NCBI GenBank assembly: GCA_022508805.1
Contig: JAFLUM010000009.1
Location: forward strand, 1-64,000
Direction of reading: 5' to 3'
DNA length: 64,000 bases
From: Oscillospiraceae bacterium
GTDB taxonomy: Bacteria > Bacillota > Clostridia > Oscillospirales > Acutalibacteraceae
The notes under the pieces were generated by a model. The model made no database searches. It saw nothing but the letters and a program-made list of their open reading frames with translations, and was not told the DNA's origin. The position numbers and the translations under genes are program-made. Shown piece by piece: positions 29,378-38,902 of the stretch (the first letter of the stretch is position 1; every line of letters begins with the position of its first letter).

Positions 29378-32086
29378 ATGATAAAAACATTGGCATTGGC
29401 TAATGGTAATTATGTAAGTATGGCCATCGCTGAAGTTATCTCCGTTCCTTATTTTGAGTTATATGCAAAAGACTTAGATCGAGCAAATTACATGAATCAA
29501 GTTTTATTTACACAGTTAATTCAGTCTTTGCATAGAAAAACTGAGGGTGGAAATACTGCTTTCGAATTTTTGTTTCAAAGTGTGGCAGTAGATAACCAAA
29601 CATACAAAGCACAGGTTAAGATGTATGTCCTCATAAGAAGAATTGGTGACGCCAAAGATGACAACGAAAAGAAAGTGTCAGATTTAATAAACAGCATAAA
29701 AAACGATATGGAGGATAAGAACTTCACAGTATCTATTTTTGCTGATGATATAGCTTACAATGACTTTGAAGAATCATTATCAAAATGCGACTATTCAAGG
29801 AAGTTGTCTGTATCAAAAAATGAAAAAGCTATGGCAAACGCTTTGTCTGCCAACGGTCTGACATATTACAATGAGGTTATTGAGCCTTCGGAAAATATTA
29901 ATCCATCCACATTGATCAATGCACTTTCTCAATATCCCGACAGCGTTGTTTCATTGCAAATCCTTCCAACAAAATACACTTTGAATGAATTGCAGTTAGT
30001 AGAGCAAATACACAATTTTTATGAGCATTATGTAAGCGAGATAAGATTCCGTCAAGGCATCCATGTAGATGTTAACACTCAAATGGTGGCTGATGCTTAT
30101 AATTATTATTCTCAGTCTTCCAACGAACAATTATTTCTTTACAGTTTTGTTGTATATTCCGGATATAGCAGTGCAATCGATCTATCAAATAAGCTGATGG
30201 ACTCTCTTGAAGCAGAGGGAAAAGCAACCGGTAGTTCATTATGCGTTGTTGATTTTTCTGATTTTAATGTTGTTCCTTATCAAAATCTATTTGCGAATCC
30301 TTGGTTATTAAGTGATGTTTTAATTTATAAAGCAAGAGAGAAGAACTTTTGGCAAAGCAAAAATGCACCAACGGTTTTGCAACGCTTCAAGCATTTGATG
30401 ACAACGAGAGAGATTCGCGGACTATTTAAGTTTCCAATTGATGATAAACGTGTTATTGGATTAGAAAGCAATAAAATTCTTTCTAACAGAGAAAAACTAC
30501 ACAAAAGCATTATCTCTGATGGAAACTTCAAAGTGGGTATCATCCAAAATGCCAGCAAGAATTCAAGAGATGCAGATGCACATGCCGGTATACCGCTTAA
30601 TGATTTTACGAAACACGGTCTTATTGTTGGTATGCCCGGTTCAGGTAAAACGAATTTTTCATTAGGGCTACTTTTGCAATTCTGGAACGAATTCAATATA
30701 CCTTTTCTTGCAATTGAGCCTACTAAAAGCGAGTATCGTTCATTGATAGACGGTATTCCCGATTTACAAGTATTTACTCCAGGAAAAAACACAGTATCTC
30801 CTTACATAATAAATCCATTCCTCCCCCCCACCGGAGTTACTGTTGAAAGTTATGTGCCAAGTTTGATGTCGGCATTTCGGGCAGCCTTCTCTATGCCGGA
30901 TCCGTTGCCGGATATCTTTTTGGCTGCAATTAATGATTGTTATAACGAATATGGTTGGAAAAACGATAGTACTTCTGACGATCCTGCAGTACAGCGTTTC
31001 GGCCTGTATGAGTTTATTAAGGTTTTCAAAAAGAAAATTCAGCACATGGATTATAAAGGCGATGTAAAATCCAATATGGAAAGCGCCGGTGTTGTCCGCT
31101 TAGTTAGTCTTATTGAGCAGAACAGCAACATATACGATACGATTAACACGATTCCACTTGAAGATTTACTGAAAAAGCCAACTGTTATTGAGCTGAATGC
31201 GATCAACAACAAAGAGCAAAAATCTCTGATAATGGCACTGTTGTTGATTATGATTTGTGTTTATACAAAGAACAATGTTTCAGGGGATGGACAATTAAAG
31301 AATGTCCTGCTCATAGACGAAGCACATGTTCTTCTTGCCGGTGGCGGTGCCAAGGCGGATGGTAGTGCGGATTCTCAAGGTTCAACCGTAGAAGCCCTTG
31401 AAGATATGATCGCAGAAATTCGTTCATATGGTACAAGTATAATTATCGCTGATCAGTCCCCCACTAAAGTTGGTAGGAGCATTGTTGCAAATACCAATGT
31501 TAAAGTGATTTTCAAGCTGGTCGAAAAAGAAAACAAGGATGCAATCAGTACAGCAACAAATATGAATGAGGCTGATTATGAACTTCTTGGCCGCTTAGGC
31601 GTTGGAGAAGCTTTGCTCCATTACGGCAGAGTTTATACGCCCCTACATATAAAAACTTATAATGTCCAAGAAAAAGCAACACTTAGACCAGTAATTGAGG
31701 ATCGTGAAATAGCCTCATTAACAAAGTATTGGGACACTCATCAATCGTTGCTTGTTCCACACATCGAATGTGAGAGCTGTTTTTACTGTCACAATGATTG
31801 CGATTTTAAAATTCGTGCAAATGCTGACTTTATTGCAACCAGGTTGATCAATGAATATTTGTATGAATTGCAAGACAAATCTGCCTTTGTGAAATTTCTT
31901 GTGCGGATTGATAAACCAATCAATGATATATTGGCAGAGAATAATTCAATTACTTTTAGTAAAAGACTTGCTAATTGCATCAAGATTAAGTTTTTACGCA
32001 AGGCAATGCTTGTAAAGAATTATGGGATAACGAAAAATGAGTACAAAACCATTCTTAAACACCCAAATTTCTTGAAGCGCGACTGA
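29378..32086 (+). CDS. HerA/FtsK-superfamily (DUF87-like) ATPase with C-terminal Cys cluster
   Basis: Walker A HGLIVGMPGSGKTNFSLGLLLQF, FLAIEPTKSEYRSL, Walker B NVLLIDEAHVLL, IIIADQSPTKVGRSIVANTNVKVIFKL; CESCFYCHNDC at C-terminus. Confidence 0.9.
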   Translation: MIKTLALANGNYVSMAIAEVISVPYFELYAKDLDRANYMNQVLFTQLIQSLHRKTEGGNTAFEFLFQSVAVDNQTYKAQVKMYVLIRRIGDAKDDNEKKVSDLINSIKNDMEDKNFTVSIFADDIAYNDFEESLSKCDYSRKLSVSKNEKAMANALSANGLTYYNEVIEPSENINPSTLINALSQYPDSVVSLQILPTKYTLNELQLVEQIHNFYEHYVSEIRFRQGIHVDVNTQMVADAYNYYSQSSNEQLFLYSFVVYSGYSSAIDLSNKLMDSLEAEGKATGSSLCVVDFSDFNVVPYQNLFANPWLLSDVLIYKAREKNFWQSKNAPTVLQRFKHLMTTREIRGLFKFPIDDKRVIGLESNKILSNREKLHKSIISDGNFKVGIIQNASKNSRDADAHAGIPLNDFTKHGLIVGMPGSGKTNFSLGLLLQFWNEFNIPFLAIEPTKSEYRSLIDGIPDLQVFTPGKNTVSPYIINPFLPPTGVTVESYVPSLMSAFRAAFSMPDPLPDIFLAAINDCYNEYGWKNDSTSDDPAVQRFGLYEFIKVFKKKIQHMDYKGDVKSNMESAGVVRLVSLIEQNSNIYDTINTIPLEDLLKKPTVIELNAINNKEQKSLIMALLLIMICVYTKNNVSGDGQLKNVLLIDEAHVLLAGGGAKADGSADSQGSTVEALEDMIAEIRSYGTSIIIADQSPTKVGRSIVANTNVKVIFKLVEKENKDAISTATNMNEADYELLGRLGVGEALLHYGRVYTPLHIKTYNVQEKATLRPVIEDREIASLTKYWDTHQSLLVPHIECESCFYCHNDCDFKIRANADFIATRLINEYLYELQDKSAFVKFLVRIDKPINDILAENNSITFSKRLANCIKIKFLRKAMLVKNYGITKNEYKTILKHPNFLKRD

Positions 32087-32119
32087 TTCACCTATCCTTA
32101 TAAAAAGGAGGTTAATGGC

Positions 32120-34315
32120 ATGGCCGATGAATTTGATACTTCTGTAGACACTTCATCATTTGATGATACAGGTTCAGATGTCTCTGACACAAGTAGCTTT
32201 GATACATCAACTGATGTTGGCGAGATAATGAGTGACAACTCATTTGACGTTGCAGACACATTTGCTGAATCTGAATTATCAGATATGGAAACGATTGAAA
32301 CCACATCTGATATTGGGGACTTAATGGCAGATACAGACGCCGAATATACCGAGTCTCTTGACACAACTGAAATTGAAACAGATATAATTGAAGATGGATC
32401 AGACAATATTGAAAATCTTATGGACGATGCACCCAACGATGGATTTTCCGAAGTAAGTGATATTCCAAGTGATATTACATCAGAAACTGAGTTTGCGGCC
32501 GAATCAGATATTGTCGACCTTATGGATGAGGCGGCACTTGAAACTGCTGAAGAATCATTAGATATCACAGACGGCGAACCATCTGAATCATTAGATATAT
32601 CGGAACTAATGGACGAAACTGTTAATGATTCTCCCGATGAAACAATTGAAAATTTAGAAGCTGTTGATACTACAGAAAATATTGCCGATGAAACCATGGA
32701 TGACATCGAGAGTTTGATGGACAATAACAATTCGGAAGTTTCTGATACACCGGAAGAAACTGAAGAAATTGCGGCAGAAGTAGTTGAGAGTGGAACTGAT
32801 TTGTCTGATTTGATGAATGAAACAGATGAGCCATCCGAAATGCCCTCCGACATTTCAGTTGAAACTACAGAAGAAGTTTCTGATGCACTTGAAGGAAACG
32901 AAGAAATTACGACTGAAGTAACTGAAGATGGAACTGATTTATCTGCTCCAATGAATGAAACAGTTGGGCAACCGGAGCTATCTTCCGACATCCCTGCTGA
33001 GCCGTTAGAACAAGTTTCCGAAACAGCGGATATGTCTGAAGGCAACTTTGACGAAACAGTTGAAGATACAACAGATGGAACTATAATTGATGCATCCAAT
33101 AGTGAAACTGATGTCTCTGCTTATGATAACCTTATGGCTTATATGAATTCACATAACTATGGGCAACAAGACGTTGGCGAATATTCACAGGATCCCGAGT
33201 GGCAAGAACTTAACAACGCTTACCGAATTGAACAAGGAATGGAGCCTATAGATTATGGTGGAAATGACTGGACTGACACCCATGTTGAAGATTTCAAAGA
33301 CGAATTAGTCGCATTGGGTATTCCGGAAGAAAGCGCTGAGCTTGAAGCAATAATCGAAAACGAGCAGCAAGGTATTGATGACATAAAAAAGCCCACGCCA
33401 GTAGACGAACCGAACAATGAAGATTTATTGGATGGTGCAGAGGAAATCATTGATGCAGATTCCGCTGATATATCTAATGAAATTGAAGCAATAGCAGAAG
33501 CCGAAACTATAGAACCAGTCGAAGATTTGACAGAAACACCGAGAGTCTTCGACGATTTCGAAAACAGCGTGCTTGAAGGCAAACCGGACTTTTATGAAAC
33601 GGGCTCATTCTATGAGCAAGGAATCAATGAGTATGGTTATCAAGGAACCTGTGGCCCCACGTCGCAAGCTAATGCGCTCAACAAATTATTTGACACCAAT
33701 GAATTCACGGAAAACAAAGTTCTTAATGTTGCCGTAGATAATAATCTATGTAGCATGGACACATCTCCCGAAAACTGTGGCGGCACAACAACAGAACAGT
33801 TCATGGAACTGTACGATAAAATGAACGAGCAACTGGACGGAAAAATCGACACACAACTGTTTGAGTACGATAATGCATTAGATGTTAACGATGTGGCTGA
33901 TAAACTTGATGAAGGTTGTGTTTTGAATGTTGCTGTAGATGCCAATGCTTTATGGGATCAACCACGTGAATATGTTAACTCTATGGGCATACCGTGTGAT
34001 GATTTCTATTCAGATCACTGGATTACAGTTACTGGAGTTCAGCGGGATGAACTTGGCAATGTCCAAGGGTTTGACATTATCGATTCCGGAGGTGGAGTTG
34101 ATTATGTTAGTGCAGACAAATATCACGAAATGTGTTTTGGCACTGATGAACATCGAGTTATAGATCCAACCGCAATTGTGGTATCTAAAAAGGATGTTTC
34201 ACCGGTTGGAGAAATCCCTACTGCTGAAGGCACAAGTTCTGATATAAACGATTCCACTTCAAACAATAGTGAAAGTGGTTGGTTTCAAAGAATCTTTGGA
34301 AGGAGGAACAATTAG
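32120..34315 (+). CDS. Acidic Asp/Glu/Ser/Thr-rich protein with repeated short motif and C-terminal C39-like papain-fold protease domain
   Basis: N-terminal array of about 8 (D/N)(I/V/L)xx(L/I)M-type motifs; C-terminal GTCGPTSQANAL (Cys), SDHWITVTGV (His), GFDIIDSGG (Asp). Confidence 0.82.
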   Translation: MADEFDTSVDTSSFDDTGSDVSDTSSFDTSTDVGEIMSDNSFDVADTFAESELSDMETIETTSDIGDLMADTDAEYTESLDTTEIETDIIEDGSDNIENLMDDAPNDGFSEVSDIPSDITSETEFAAESDIVDLMDEAALETAEESLDITDGEPSESLDISELMDETVNDSPDETIENLEAVDTTENIADETMDDIESLMDNNNSEVSDTPEETEEIAAEVVESGTDLSDLMNETDEPSEMPSDISVETTEEVSDALEGNEEITTEVTEDGTDLSAPMNETVGQPELSSDIPAEPLEQVSETADMSEGNFDETVEDTTDGTIIDASNSETDVSAYDNLMAYMNSHNYGQQDVGEYSQDPEWQELNNAYRIEQGMEPIDYGGNDWTDTHVEDFKDELVALGIPEESAELEAIIENEQQGIDDIKKPTPVDEPNNEDLLDGAEEIIDADSADISNEIEAIAEAETIEPVEDLTETPRVFDDFENSVLEGKPDFYETGSFYEQGINEYGYQGTCGPTSQANALNKLFDTNEFTENKVLNVAVDNNLCSMDTSPENCGGTTTEQFMELYDKMNEQLDGKIDTQLFEYDNALDVNDVADKLDEGCVLNVAVDANALWDQPREYVNSMGIPCDDFYSDHWITVTGVQRDELGNVQGFDIIDSGGGVDYVSADKYHEMCFGTDEHRVIDPTAIVVSKKDVSPVGEIPTAEGTSSDINDSTSNNSESGWFQRIFGRRNN

Positions 34316-34317
34316 CG

Positions 34318-34791
34318 ATGTTAGACATTAAGAGTGTTGTTTCCAATTTAAACAGGAATGCACTTGGTGGTACAAAAATTCCACACGCTGTGTCAAATTC
34401 TGTATTAAGACAGGAAAACGAAAAAATCTATATTGCTGCTTTTGTTTACACCTATAATCGTGAAAATTTGCAGAGCAATAAGATGCCTCGTCCCACTCAA
34501 TGGTTATTGGCAGATATTGAATCCGGAGAAATTATTAAAGAATACGATTGCAGAAGCAAAGATTTTTCAGATGCCGAATTTGATACCCTATATGATTTAA
34601 ACGATCCTAATGTTAAGCGCCCTTCAAGGGAAGACTTCGTTGAAATCTATACGCTTTTCGATGATATTAGGAATGAAATCACAAAAAATGATTTACAAAT
34701 GGTCGATAAGTACCACGACTACTTGAATAGGATCCTTGAAATTACACCGAGCAATTATCAAAGATTCTACAAAGATCTCAGTAATCTATAA
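34318..34791 (+). CDS. Hypothetical cytosolic protein
   Basis: 157-aa ORF in the operon, start tentative at ATG 34318 after aaggaggaac RBS. Confidence 0.75.
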   Translation: MLDIKSVVSNLNRNALGGTKIPHAVSNSVLRQENEKIYIAAFVYTYNRENLQSNKMPRPTQWLLADIESGEIIKEYDCRSKDFSDAEFDTLYDLNDPNVKRPSREDFVEIYTLFDDIRNEITKNDLQMVDKYHDYLNRILEITPSNYQRFYKDLSNL

Positions 34792-34808
34792 GAAGGAGGT
34801 TTTCTGTT

Positions 34809-36557
34809 GTGACTGAAGAAGAATATCGTGCGGAACAAGCTGAAGCAGAACGATTAAGAAGACAGATTAATGATGTAATTAATCGAATCAACTACACGAA
34901 TCAGGAAAACGCAGAACTTGAAGCAGAATTAGAAGTTGCCATTGAAAATGTAGGTATTTTAATTGGTAACTGCGGTCAATTGGATAACGAAGTCTTTGAG
35001 GAAATGGGGTGGCTCTCCGGCGTTGTTGGGGAAGCCGATATAAGCACAAAAGAAGTATTTCAGGCACTAAACGAGCTTACTGTGCAATATTTCTCATTCA
35101 AAAGTATTTCTACTGCATCCAAAAATGTAACCCAGTACAATGATGAGTATTACACAAAATATTCCTATTACAATGAATTACGGCGAATTTCGTTAGGTTA
35201 TGTTATTGGTCTTGATTCAAACATTATCAATAACGAAACCATGCGGAAAAAGGTAGAAAAAGCTTATTTGCAGAACACAGAGTATTGGCTTGCATATTGT
35301 ATTGCCGCTGTAATGTTGTGGGCGAATAAAGAGAAAGAGGCCGCACAACGAGCAATGAGCAAAAGCCTTTCTATTAACTATTTTAATTCTTGTTTATTCT
35401 ATCTGCTGATCAATTTGAGATTCAATCGAATAGACGCTGCAAAGAAATGGTATGTTAATTACCTTGATAGAGCTGACATGAATAACTTGGGCGAAGAATG
35501 GCAGTATCTCCTGCAAGCCTACTTGTTTGGTGCATTTGGTGCGGATGAGGAATTCCAAGAAATTATCGCTAAATGTTTCCAAAGCATGCTTGCACAGGTA
35601 GAAGTTACAACTGTTGATTTTGCTAAGAAATTCACGCAAAAGGCTCTTGAATTTGCTGAACTCTATGTTCATAAAACGAATTATGAGTTTACTATTTTGG
35701 GACGCACTTGTGATGAATATCCGCAGATGAAAGATTTGTTATCCACTGCGGAGAAGAACATTGAAATTGCAAAGTATTATGATGGGTTGGCCGAAGCCGA
35801 AATCACAGAAACTATTGATTTGCCCCAAAGAATCGAAAATGTTCTTTATTCGTTGGTTAATGATTATGATGAAGAAGAACTAAAAGTGGTTCAGAAAATC
35901 AAATACAACGAGGCAATTATTAGCGCAAAAGGCGACGTTGCTACTGCCCAAGCAAATTACAATGCAATTTTTGAAGATCGCAATAAAAAGAAAAACCTCG
36001 GCGATTTGCTTTTATCATGGGCATTTGCAGATGACACGGCTCAAACAGATGTTTCAGTTAAGAGATTCTCTATTTCCTTTATGAAAGAAGCAATTGCAAA
36101 AGGCTTTGAGCAATTCGTTGAAAAATACCGTGCCAGAGAAAAAGAGAAGTATTCTTTCAATATTGATGAATGCATCTTGGAATGCAACGAGAATGATTAT
36201 TCTGAAGCAGAGAAAACTCTTGATAAGTATTATGATAAAAACAAGCTTAAAGATACTATCAAGGACAAGCAGGTGTTGATTTATTCAGGTTTATGTGGAC
36301 TTTCGCTACTTCTGCTGTTAATTCTGTTTGCGTACTTCTCACCGGTTATCCTTACCTTTGGAATACTTATAGGTCTTGCTGGCAGTTTTCTTCTTTGGCG
36401 CCGAATTGTTGATATGGGTAAAATACTCAAAGAAAAGAAACGCAAAGGCAAGTTGCTTTTGAAACAAGCTCTCGACGAATTGAAACAATGGAGAGTAGCT
36501 TACAAAGAAGCAGACGAAAAGCACACTGATATGCTAAAAGCAATTGATAGATTTTAA
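34809..36557 (+). CDS. Cluster paralog 1: coiled coil - helical YWL/AAKKW domain - TM hairpin - coiled coil
   Basis: GTG start after agaaggagg RBS; YWLAYCIAAVMLWANKEKEAAQRAM...NLRFNRIDAAKKWYVNYL; C-terminal hydrophobic hairpin. Confidence 0.82.
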   Translation: MTEEEYRAEQAEAERLRRQINDVINRINYTNQENAELEAELEVAIENVGILIGNCGQLDNEVFEEMGWLSGVVGEADISTKEVFQALNELTVQYFSFKSISTASKNVTQYNDEYYTKYSYYNELRRISLGYVIGLDSNIINNETMRKKVEKAYLQNTEYWLAYCIAAVMLWANKEKEAAQRAMSKSLSINYFNSCLFYLLINLRFNRIDAAKKWYVNYLDRADMNNLGEEWQYLLQAYLFGAFGADEEFQEIIAKCFQSMLAQVEVTTVDFAKKFTQKALEFAELYVHKTNYEFTILGRTCDEYPQMKDLLSTAEKNIEIAKYYDGLAEAEITETIDLPQRIENVLYSLVNDYDEEELKVVQKIKYNEAIISAKGDVATAQANYNAIFEDRNKKKNLGDLLLSWAFADDTAQTDVSVKRFSISFMKEAIAKGFEQFVEKYRAREKEKYSFNIDECILECNENDYSEAEKTLDKYYDKNKLKDTIKDKQVLIYSGLCGLSLLLLLILFAYFSPVILTFGILIGLAGSFLLWRRIVDMGKILKEKKRKGKLLLKQALDELKQWRVAYKEADEKHTDMLKAIDRF

Positions 36558-36575
36558 AAACGGAGGTAGTAAGTT

Positions 36576-38177
36576 ATGTCTAATGCTTCACAAGCAATTA
36601 ATACTCTTGACCAAACTATTAACTCCTTTAAGTCAAGAGTTGATGTAAAGGTCAATGATGTTAACGCATCGACCGCAAGCATTCAAGCAACCACAAATAA
36701 GATTTACGAAAACATTGAAAGATTCAAAACCGATATGCTTCATGGCGAAGAAAAGCAAATCGCTCATGAGAATATTCTGAGAATCGATCAGATCATCAAA
36801 GAACAGTTCAGTAATCACATTGCTATCCGGCGTACAGTAATGGGAGTTGTTCGTGATTTTGACATCAATCTTGTTCGCAACAGCACTATTCAAGAATTGT
36901 CCGAAGAACTGTGGATTACAAGTTCTCGCTATTGGCTTTCCTACGCATTGATTGCAATTACCGCTTGGGTTAACAACTATCCCGATGTGGCGAAGAATGC
37001 GTTGGCCGAAAGCGGAAGAAAAGATGCGATTAAAACAACCCTCTTCTTCTGTTTGATGAACTTAAGATTCGGACGCATGGACGCGGCAAAAAAATGGTTC
37101 TACGAGTATTTTAAGACATTAGATCCGACCATGCTCCAACAGGAAACGGCCATTCTGTTACAATCCTTCTTGAATGGAGTTTTTGGAAAAGACAAAGAGT
37201 TAGAGCATGAAGTTATCGAGCTTATTGATGAATGGATCACCATCATCAATGACAACGAGGAAATCTCTAACGAATTACTTAACGGTTATGAAACTTACAT
37301 ATCCAATTTAAATGCACCTGTTCAGTTCAGTTATGAATCCATCCTAAAGTATTGCACAAACTCCGGACAATTGGAGAAGACTTACAAGGATGTATCCAAA
37401 TTCGAAATGCTTTTAGAGTTCGTTAAATCCCTTGATGTAGAAGCAGAACCTCAAGATGATGAGAATTATAAGAGTAGAATAGATGCTATCTTGATCAACC
37501 TTATTTCTAATTATGACGCCGAAGAACTTGAACTGAAGAAGCAACAAGAGTATTATCGCTGTATCGTGGAAAACAATGGCGTTGTTGAGCAAGCTGAGGC
37601 TCAGTATCAAGCTATGGAAGAATTGCAGAACACCTCTTTTAACATCGGTAAGCAAATGATTAAGTGGGCTATTTATGACGATAGCGATCAGACCGATGTG
37701 CAAGTAAGAAAGTTTGGCTTCCAAAACACAAAGTCTTGGTTTAAGAGTGCAGTTAATAATTTTGATGGAAAAGTTCAAGAGGCCTATCCCAATGAATACA
37801 ACCTGCATATTGATACCTGGGACGGAGTAAGTAACGGAAACGATCAAGCCGAGCAAATCCAAAGTCTAAAGAATCATTTTGACAACAACAAATTTCAGAA
37901 TATGTTTGTTAACACCCCCAATATTCTTGCAGCAATTCTATTTGTAGTTTCTGCCGGACTTGCTTTTGCAACGTTGTATTCACTAATTGTAACAGCACTG
38001 TCTGCTGGTTTCTTAGTATTCAGAGTTTTGCAAGCAATTAAAAAGTATCCTCTCCGCATCAAAGCCGCAACTGATAATTTGAATGCTGTTATGGGTGAAA
38101 TTGCTGAGTTCAAGCGCTATTACGATGAAAAACGTGCAAAGAAAGATGAACTTCTTAGCACTGTAGAGTTTCTTTAA
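36576..38177 (+). CDS. Cluster paralog 2: same architecture
   Basis: YWLSYALIAITAWVNNYPDVAKNAL...NLRFGRMDAAKKWFYEYF; two TM segments near C-terminus. Confidence 0.82.
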   Translation: MSNASQAINTLDQTINSFKSRVDVKVNDVNASTASIQATTNKIYENIERFKTDMLHGEEKQIAHENILRIDQIIKEQFSNHIAIRRTVMGVVRDFDINLVRNSTIQELSEELWITSSRYWLSYALIAITAWVNNYPDVAKNALAESGRKDAIKTTLFFCLMNLRFGRMDAAKKWFYEYFKTLDPTMLQQETAILLQSFLNGVFGKDKELEHEVIELIDEWITIINDNEEISNELLNGYETYISNLNAPVQFSYESILKYCTNSGQLEKTYKDVSKFEMLLEFVKSLDVEAEPQDDENYKSRIDAILINLISNYDAEELELKKQQEYYRCIVENNGVVEQAEAQYQAMEELQNTSFNIGKQMIKWAIYDDSDQTDVQVRKFGFQNTKSWFKSAVNNFDGKVQEAYPNEYNLHIDTWDGVSNGNDQAEQIQSLKNHFDNNKFQNMFVNTPNILAAILFVVSAGLAFATLYSLIVTALSAGFLVFRVLQAIKKYPLRIKAATDNLNAVMGEIAEFKRYYDEKRAKKDELLSTVEFL

Positions 38178-38208
38178 TCAATATTAATACGATAAAAGGA
38201 GAATTATC

Positions 38209-38394
38209 ATGAGTAACGAAATCAAAAACCAAAATCAAGATGTCGAATTTGAGCAGATGATGGAACAGCGCATCCGTGAAAACTTTGCAGCTCCTAACAA
38301 TGGCAGTGTAGAGATTTCCGATGAACGCTTGAAAGAAATGAGCAAAAAACTTCCCGAATGGAGTCTTGAACCTCCATATAGTTTCTTGAAATGA
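38209..38394 (+). CDS. Small hypothetical protein (61 aa)
   Basis: aaaggag RBS; ATGA-type overlap with next gene. Confidence 0.65.
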   Translation: MSNEIKNQNQDVEFEQMMEQRIRENFAAPNNGSVEISDERLKEMSKKLPEWSLEPPYSFLK

Positions 38395-38894
38395 GTATAG
38401 TAACAGAACGAACAGAAACAAAAGCTCCAACTACATATCAAGAATGGCTCGACTGTTTCGAAACGATGAAACATAACCCTGTTAGCGGTAATGGAGTCTT
38501 TGATGCTGTTGCGTCAGGCTCCTTTACCGGAACAGAGATTACAATTGGTGCGATGCAAAATCAAGTGGTAGAAACGGTTAACGCAATTCTGGACAAGAGT
38601 GTAAAGCGGTTTATCAAAGAGCTGAATGAAAGTATCTCTTTTAATGATTTGTCGCAGATTGATGTTTTGTTTCGTCATCTAAAACGAGATATAGAAAAGT
38701 CATTGTTTTTTGAAAATCTGTTCTTTCTTCCAAAGACATTCCGAACGGAATTGTCGCAATCAGTTAAAACACAAATGCAAAAGTTTTGGAATGATACTGT
38801 GAAGTTTTTATACGAGCAGTCTTTGGAATTTTCCAACTCCGAACTTGAAGATGTGTTGTTTTTGATCAACCGCATTCATCTTTTCAAATCGTAG
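38391..38894 (+). CDS. Hypothetical helical protein (167 aa)
   Basis: Overlaps the preceding stop codon (atga); helical composition. Confidence 0.72.
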   Translation: MSIVTERTETKAPTTYQEWLDCFETMKHNPVSGNGVFDAVASGSFTGTEITIGAMQNQVVETVNAILDKSVKRFIKELNESISFNDLSQIDVLFRHLKRDIEKSLFFENLFFLPKTFRTELSQSVKTQMQKFWNDTVKFLYEQSLEFSNSELEDVLFLINRIHLFKS

Positions 38895-38902
38895 GTGATA
38901 CA

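Noticed and set aside
32098-33099. 333-aa Ser/Val-rich ORF on the minus strand
   Set aside because: Antisense shadow of the low-complexity acidic coding region (GA/GAA-rich codons); no RBS and low-complexity composition.
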